Below, piece by piece: positions 37,114 to 42,879 of a stretch of DNA of 42,879 bases. Below the pieces are notes generated by a model. That model saw nothing but the letters and a program-made list of their open reading frames with translations, was not told the origin of the DNA and searched no databases. How positions within the stretch are numbered: position 1 is the stretch's first letter; every line of letters begins with the position of its first letter. The position numbers and the translations under genes were made by a program. Origin of the DNA: Bacteroidales bacterium (GTDB lineage Bacteria > Bacteroidota > Bacteroidia > Bacteroidales > UBA932); contig JAAYCA010000065.1 of assembly GCA_012744435.1 (NCBI GenBank), positions 1 to 42,879 on the forward strand, read 5' to 3'.

Positions 37114-38214
37114 CTATTTGAACAGTCTCTGGGCCAGGTCGTAGAGATCCGCGCGCCAGGTGTACCAGCTGTGGCCGGCCTGCGCGTTCTCTTTGTAATC
37201 ATATTTCAGACCGGCGGCATCAAGCTCCTTGCGGGTGTTCTGCAGGTTCCGGTAGGCGATGTCGGAGGGGCCGCCCTGCGAGAAGATCATGAGCTTGAAG
37301 CTGCGGTTCATCTTCGCGGCGTTCTCGTAGAGGCCAAGGCGGGTCGCTTCGGCCTTGGGATCCTGCCCGGGGGCGAAAGAAGAACTCATCACCCAGACCC
37401 AGGAGAACATGTCGTAGTGCGGGAAGGCGACTTCCATCGTCTCCATGCCACCCATCGACAGGCCGGCGATGGCGCGGCTGTCCTTGTCGGTCTTGACGGC
37501 GTAGTTGGCCTCGATGAAGGGGATGATGTCGGTGATCATGTCTTCGGCAAAGGGAGGAACCTCGTTGGGTACACCGGTGATGGTGCCGTTCGGCATGACG
37601 ACGATCATGGGGACCATCTTGCCCTCGGCGAGGAGGTTGTCGAGAATCCAGCCGGCAGCGCCCACGCCCGGCCAGGAAGCGTCGTTGTCGCCGCCGCCGT
37701 GGATGAGGTAGAGCACGGGCAGCTTCTGGTCGGACTTCTCGTATCCCGGCGGCGTCCATACATGCATGCGGCGCGGGGTCTTCAGCGTGCGGCTGTAGTA
37801 CCAGCGCTGGGCGAGGGCGCCGTGGGGGACGTTCTTCATGGCGAAGAATTCATCGCCCGTGGGCTGGACCTTGAGCAGCGCACGGGTCTCCCCGGCGAGC
37901 TCGGACCTGGGGTCAAAGACGCTTACGCCGTCCACGTTGAACTGGTAGCGGTACACGCCGTTGTCGATCCGCTCGAGGCGGCCCTTCCACACGCCGTTCT
38001 CTTCTTTGCTGAACTGGACGCGGCCCGGCAGGTCGCCCGACACGCCCACCTGCTGCGCCTGGGGGGCATAGATCTGGAAGATGACGCGGTTGCCCTCGAC
38101 AACGGTGGAGCGGAGGGTGTCGGCGGGGGAGCGGCGGCCGCCCCAACCCTGGGCGGATGCCAGCGTGGCGGTGGCGCACGCGAGCATCAGCACGATAGAC
38201 AGTTTTCTTGACAT
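37114..38214 (-). CDS. Secreted CE1-like esterase with N-terminal E-set domain (second copy)
   Basis: From the ATG at 38214 the protein has 366 residues and a signal peptide (SRKLSIVLMLACATATLASAQ). A -7 box lies between this ATG and an earlier in-frame codon at 38289, so the later start is preferred. The E-set domain (about 30-110, RVIFQIYAPQAQQVGVSGDL and YRYQFNVDGVSVFDPR) precedes a CE1 domain with Ser253 in GLSMGG and a His in AGHSWYTW. It is a paralogue of the esterases at 34404 and 41473. It leads a two-gene operon with the type B esterase at 35690 and is divergent from the GH3 gene. Confidence 0.9.
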   Translation of the reverse strand: MSRKLSIVLMLACATATLASAQGWGGRRSPADTLRSTVVEGNRVIFQIYAPQAQQVGVSGDLPGRVQFSKEENGVWKGRLERIDNGVYRYQFNVDGVSVFDPRSELAGETRALLKVQPTGDEFFAMKNVPHGALAQRWYYSRTLKTPRRMHVWTPPGYEKSDQKLPVLYLIHGGGDNDASWPGVGAAGWILDNLLAEGKMVPMIVVMPNGTITGVPNEVPPFAEDMITDIIPFIEANYAVKTDKDSRAIAGLSMGGMETMEVAFPHYDMFSWVWVMSSSFAPGQDPKAEATRLGLYENAAKMNRSFKLMIFSQGGPSDIAYRNLQNTRKELDAAGLKYDYKENAQAGHSWYTWRADLYDLAQRLFK

Positions 38215-38253
38215 AATAATATAAAAATGTTGGTTGTTTTCTTTTATTCCAAA

Positions 38254-38261
38254 CAAAGATA
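38254..38261 (-). promoter_or_regulatory. -7 element of CE1/type B esterase operon
   Basis: TATCTTTG on the minus strand, 39 bases before the ATG at 38214. Confidence 0.7.
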
Positions 38262-38368
38262 CGTAAATCATGCGGCTGTCCGTATGCATAATCGTACAGA
38301 TTCTTTTTCGATTGTTTAATTTGCCCCGGGATTGTCCAGGACCCGTATCGGGTGAACAGATAAATGAT

Positions 38369-38376
38369 TATATTTG
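38369..38376 (+). promoter_or_regulatory. -7 element of GH3 gene
   Basis: TATATTTG lies 38 bases before the ATG at 38415 and downstream of the longer frame's first ATG (38364), supporting the later start. Confidence 0.65.
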
Positions 38377-38414
38377 AATTTAGGAAACAACGTATAATAT
38401 ATAATCCAAAAACC

Positions 38415-40673
38415 ATGTTTAAACCCTTTACCTGTCTGGCCGGCATCGCCCTGCTCCTTGCAGCGTGCGCCGGACCGAAGACCCCCCAGGACCGCTTGAC
38501 GGTCAATGACAAAGCCATCGACAAGGTCATCGCCCAGATGACCCTCGAAGAGAAAGTCAACATGCTCCACAGCAAGACGAACATGTCCTCCGCGGGCGTG
38601 GAGCGCCTCGGCATCGCCGACATGCACTATGCGGACGGCCCGTTCGGCATCCGCGAAGAGGGTGTGCCGAACGGCTTTACGCCCGCCGGCTGGAAACTCG
38701 ACTCCGCCACCTTCTTCCCGACCGGTTCCGCCCTCGCGGCGACCTGGTCGGAGGAACTGGCCTACAAGTACGGCACCGGCATGGGCACGGAAGCCCGCCT
38801 GCGCGGCAAGGATGTCATCCTCGGCCCGGCGGTGAATATCCAGCGCCTGCCGGTCGGCGGCCGCACCTACGAGTACCTCAGCGAGGATCCGATCCTGAGC
38901 GCCGCCCTGTCGCTGTACTACACCAAGGGTGTGCAGGACCAGGGAACGGCCGTCTGTATCAAGCACTTCGCGGTGAACAACCAGGAGACCAACCGCGGCA
39001 GCGTGGACGCCCAGGTGGACGAGCGGACCCTGCGTGAGATCTACCTCAAGCCCTTCGAGCGCGCGATCATCGAGGGCGGCGCCATGAGCGTGATGCCGGC
39101 CTACAACAAGGTCAACGGCGACTACTGCTCCGAGAACGAGCACCTGCTCAACGAGATCCTCCGCGGCGAGTGGGGCTTCAAGGGCTACACCGTGTCCGAC
39201 TGGGGTGGCACCCACAGCACGATGGGCGCCATGCTCCACGGCCTCAACGTCCAGATGACGGGCAGCAACTACCTCGGCCAGCCGGTCATCGATTCCATTG
39301 CCACGGGCGCCCTCACCGAGAACCTCGTGGACGAGAAAGTCCGCCAGATCCTCCGCGTCCGCTACGCCATCGAGGCCATCCCGGACGACGTGGCCAACAC
39401 CCAGATGACCTCCCAGCCGGAGAGCCAGCAGATTGCCAAAGAGGTGGCGGAGAAGTCCATCGTCCTGCTGAAGAACGAGGGCGGCGTCCTGCCGCTCAAG
39501 AGCAGCGTCAAGAAGATTGCCGTCATCGGCCAGAACGCTGTGCTGAAGACCCAGTCCGGCGGCATGGGCGCCGGTGTGAAGGCCCTGTATGAGATTACCC
39601 CGCTGCAGGGTATCCAGAAGCGTGCCGGTGCCGGCATCGAGGTCAGCTACGCCCCCGGCTACAAGAATTTCGCCGGCCGTCGCTGGGGCCCTGCATCTGC
39701 GACGCCCAACCCGCTCGTAGCCAGTGCCATTAACGAGCCGGCCGACAAGGCCCTGCTCGACGAGGCCGTCAAACTTGCCAGGGAAGCCGACGTGGTGATT
39801 TTCTTCGGCGGGACCAACAAGAACATCGAGACCGAGGGCAGCGACCGCGCCAACATCGACCTGCCGACCGGGCAGAACGAGGTGGTCAAGGCCCTTGCCG
39901 CCGCCAACCCGAACCTGGTGACCGTGCTGATCAGCGGCGGTCCGACCGACCTGCGTGAGCTCGAACCCGTCAGCCCGGCCATCGTCCAGGGCTGGTGGAA
40001 CGGCACCGAGGGCGGCACGGCCCTTGCCGAGGTCCTCTTCGGTGACATCGCCCCGTCGGGCAAACTCCCGTTCACCTTCCCGATGAAGCTCGAGGACAGC
40101 CCGGCCTTCGCGATGGGCAACTTCCCGGACAAGACCCAGGGCGGCGACCTCTTCACCCTGATGTACCGTGCCGATGCCACGCAGATGACGCGCGAGGAGC
40201 GTCAGCGGATGCTCGACGCCATGCCCAAGCCGACTTCCAAGTACACGGAGGGTCAGCTGGTGGGCTACCGCTGGTTTGACACCAAGAACGTGAAGCCGAT
40301 GTATGCCTTCGGCCACGGCCTCTCCTATGTGACTTTCGGCTACGGACAGATGTCCGCTTCCGTTGGCAAGAAGGCTGTCAAGGTGTCCTTCGACCTGACC
40401 AACGAGGGCGGCATGGATGCGGACGAGGTGGTCCAGCTCTACATCCAGCGCCTCGACAGCAAGGTCGAGTGGCCGCTCAAGGAGCTGAAGGCTTTCTCCC
40501 GCGTGAACCTCAAGGCCGGCGAGACCAAGACCGTCACCCTGGAGATTCCGATGGATGACCTCCGCTACTGGAATGTCGAGAAGAACGGCTGGGATCTGGA
40601 TCACTGCCGTGCCAACCTGCTGCTCGGCGCCGCTTCCGACGACATCCGCCAGAAGGCCGAGATCAATATCTAA
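38415..40673 (+). CDS. GH3 beta-glucosidase/beta-xylosidase lipoprotein (BglX-like)
   Basis: From the ATG at 38415 the protein has 752 residues, with a lipoprotein signal (GIALLLAAC, Cys18 or so). Domain order follows BglX: TIM barrel (about 30-350) with Asp262 of VSDWGG as nucleophile, alpha/beta sandwich (about 375-610, with KSIVLLKNEGGVLPL and SDRANIDLPTGQNE) and fibronectin-like C-terminus (about 650-750). Enzymes of this type remove terminal beta-linked glucose or xylose from oligosaccharides in the periplasm. It is divergent from an esterase operon and ends in a hairpin terminator, so it acts with the esterases as an end-trimming hydrolase. Confidence 0.94.
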   Translation: MFKPFTCLAGIALLLAACAGPKTPQDRLTVNDKAIDKVIAQMTLEEKVNMLHSKTNMSSAGVERLGIADMHYADGPFGIREEGVPNGFTPAGWKLDSATFFPTGSALAATWSEELAYKYGTGMGTEARLRGKDVILGPAVNIQRLPVGGRTYEYLSEDPILSAALSLYYTKGVQDQGTAVCIKHFAVNNQETNRGSVDAQVDERTLREIYLKPFERAIIEGGAMSVMPAYNKVNGDYCSENEHLLNEILRGEWGFKGYTVSDWGGTHSTMGAMLHGLNVQMTGSNYLGQPVIDSIATGALTENLVDEKVRQILRVRYAIEAIPDDVANTQMTSQPESQQIAKEVAEKSIVLLKNEGGVLPLKSSVKKIAVIGQNAVLKTQSGGMGAGVKALYEITPLQGIQKRAGAGIEVSYAPGYKNFAGRRWGPASATPNPLVASAINEPADKALLDEAVKLAREADVVIFFGGTNKNIETEGSDRANIDLPTGQNEVVKALAAANPNLVTVLISGGPTDLRELEPVSPAIVQGWWNGTEGGTALAEVLFGDIAPSGKLPFTFPMKLEDSPAFAMGNFPDKTQGGDLFTLMYRADATQMTREERQRMLDAMPKPTSKYTEGQLVGYRWFDTKNVKPMYAFGHGLSYVTFGYGQMSASVGKKAVKVSFDLTNEGGMDADEVVQLYIQRLDSKVEWPLKELKAFSRVNLKAGETKTVTLEIPMDDLRYWNVEKNGWDLDHCRANLLLGAASDDIRQKAEINI

Positions 40674-40686
40674 GATATTTCGACGG

Positions 40687-40718
40687 ATCAGGCCTGTCGG
40701 CTGGCCGGCAGGCCTGAT
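40687..40718 (+). terminator. Hairpin terminator of GH3 gene
   Basis: ATCAGGCCTG (40687-40696) pairs with CAGGCCTGAT (40709-40718), with further pairing inside. A weak T-containing tract follows. Confidence 0.7.
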
Positions 40719-40747
40719 TATTGTATATAGTGCTGAAAAACAAGTCT

Positions 40748-41416
40748 ATGAGAAGAACAGTATGTCTGATGGCTTCCCTTTTCTGGGGAGTGCTGTGCCT
40801 CCTGCAAGCCCAGGACGGCAAGGGCGGCATCTCGAAAGAGGTCTTCTATCTGATGCCGGACATGGCCCAGGGATCCGTGCAATTCGTCGGCAAGGCCCCG
40901 GCCACGGGCAAATTCAACATCTGCGCCATCGACAACACCATCCGTTACAACGACAAGGACGGGACGGAACTGATGGTGGAGATCGAGGATGACATGACCA
41001 GCGTCGTGATCGGCGGCGTGACGTTCGTGCCTGTAGACAAGGTTTTCTACCGGCTCTATCCCATCACGGGCGATGCATCCGTGGCCGTGAAACGCGACGT
41101 CCTCCTGCTGACGGACAGCAAGACCTCCGGCTACGGCATGGAGAGCCAGACCACGGCCGTGACCAACATCATGGGCATGCAGGACGGAGCCCGCTACTAT
41201 TTGTTTGAAGATAATAAGGATGTTCCATACCGCATGACCGAGTCGGCTTTCCTGTATCGGGGCGATACCGTCCTTACGCTGTCCAAGCGCAGCTTCCAGC
41301 GCTGCTTCCCGAACGCCAAGGATGCCATCGACGCCTGGTTCTCCCAGCATAAAAAGATGGACCCCACCAAGGTAGAGGAAGTCATCGCCCTGTGCCGCGA
41401 GTGGGCGGCGATGTAG
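40748..41416 (+). CDS. Secreted protein of unknown function
   Basis: From the ATG at 40748 the protein has 222 residues and a signal peptide (about 1-22, SLFWGVLCLLQAQ). The mature part is beta-rich with KEVFYLMPDMAQGSVQF, FVPVDKVFYRLYPITGD and a C-terminal helical region (about 180-222). I do not recognise a family. No cysteine pair, catalytic motif or repeat is evident. It lies between the GH3 gene and a convergent frameshifted esterase and may simply belong to the same regulon. An in-frame start at 40721 (nine residues earlier) is possible but would spoil the signal peptide. Confidence 0.75.
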   Translation: MRRTVCLMASLFWGVLCLLQAQDGKGGISKEVFYLMPDMAQGSVQFVGKAPATGKFNICAIDNTIRYNDKDGTELMVEIEDDMTSVVIGGVTFVPVDKVFYRLYPITGDASVAVKRDVLLLTDSKTSGYGMESQTTAVTNIMGMQDGARYYLFEDNKDVPYRMTESAFLYRGDTVLTLSKRSFQRCFPNAKDAIDAWFSQHKKMDPTKVEEVIALCREWAAM

Positions 41417-41429
41417 GATGCTTGAAATG

Positions 41430-41460
41430 AAAAAAGGCCGCGCATTGCGCGGCCTTTTTT
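41430..41460. terminator. Bidirectional intrinsic terminator
   Basis: GGCCGCGC-ATT-GCGCGGCC (41436-41454) is flanked by six A and six T residues between converging genes. Confidence 0.95.
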
Positions 41461-41472
41461 CGTGATTAAAAC

Positions 41473-42613
<1,141 letters not shown>

Positions 42614-42639
42614 AATGGTATGAGATAGTGTTACTCTTA

Positions 42640-42647
42640 CAAAGATA
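42640..42647 (-). promoter_or_regulatory. -7 element of third CE1 esterase gene
   Basis: TATCTTTG on the minus strand, 27 bases before the ATG at 42613. Confidence 0.65.
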
Positions 42648-42699
42648 AGAATCTAAACGAAAAACTCTTACAGGCGTGGTGAATTTTCTGCGGAATGCG

Positions 42700-42707
42700 T
42701 ATATTTG
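42700..42707 (+). promoter_or_regulatory. -7 element of an outward plus-strand transcript
   Basis: TATATTTG matches TAnnTTTG. No coding frame follows before the window ends. Confidence 0.55.
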
Positions 42708-42761
42708 TTGAGACTGGCCAAGACTGGTAACCAATTAATCAATCCATATCTTATTCCAATC

Positions 42762-42811
42762 AGCAGTTGAACTGCTGTGATTAAAGTTTATAAAGTGGCC
42801 TCAGAGAGGCC
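42762..42811 (+). other. Two hairpins in an untranslated leader at the right edge
   Basis: CAGCAGTTGAACTGCTG (42762-42778) and GGCCTCAGAGAGGCC (42797-42811) form stems of 8 and 6 bp downstream of the promoter at 42700. Neither is followed by a T run, so they are not typical terminators. From 42708 to 42879 I see no gene, only this leader-like sequence. Confidence 0.5.
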
Positions 42812-42879
42812 GGAAATTGTTTGAAAATTAGAGTGAAAAAGAGGTAGAAATACTTGCAAAAGTCCCTGAAAATCAGTAA

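Overview
The window looks like chromosome of a GC-rich Bacteroidota bacterium, most likely Bacteroidales from a gut or rumen type of habitat. The evidence is the repeated -7 promoter element TAnnTTTG upstream of many genes, a hybrid two-component sensor of the Bacteroides type, TonB-linked cobalamin uptake, an anaerobic ribonucleotide reductase and a secreted glycoside hydrolase/esterase repertoire. Genus cannot be fixed from the sequence alone. No rRNA, CRISPR array, SusC/SusD pair or intact prophage is seen.

Left edge (1-4.0 kb): a broken tyrosine-integrase fragment lies next to the 3' end of a tRNA-Ala(GGC) gene that has a textbook promoter and terminator, so the edge is probably the margin of an integrated element. 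A small secreted FMN-binding protein follows. A cobalamin riboswitch then drives a BtuB-like receptor and a shortened BtuC-like permease on the minus strand.

Core genome (4-28.7 kb): NfeD-like protein, flotillin and a small HTH regulator; a radical SAM protein; purC, purB and convergent purA; a lipoprotein and a MATE exporter; nrdD-nrdG; nadD-gmk; fructose-bisphosphate aldolase; a secreted GH2 beta-galactosidase; corA, mntP, recR, rpsA, rnz and a LysM glucosaminidase. An IS4-family insertion sequence with exact 9-bp target duplications sits between gmk and its promoter, so gmk and nadD now lie behind the transposase. Two convergent gene ends (6.4 and 9.6 kb) carry long hairpins that share nearly the same loop but have unrelated, self-complementary stems. 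This is the least explained structure in the window.

Carbohydrate/ester region (28.7-42.6 kb): a 1345-residue hybrid two-component regulator is divergent from a run of secreted hydrolases: two type B carboxylesterases, three CE1-like esterases (one frameshifted) and one GH3 beta-glucosidase, plus an unknown secreted protein. The content suggests regulated removal of ester side groups and terminal sugars from an esterified plant glycan, but there is no local glycan importer. The right edge holds a promoter and structured leader for something outside the window.
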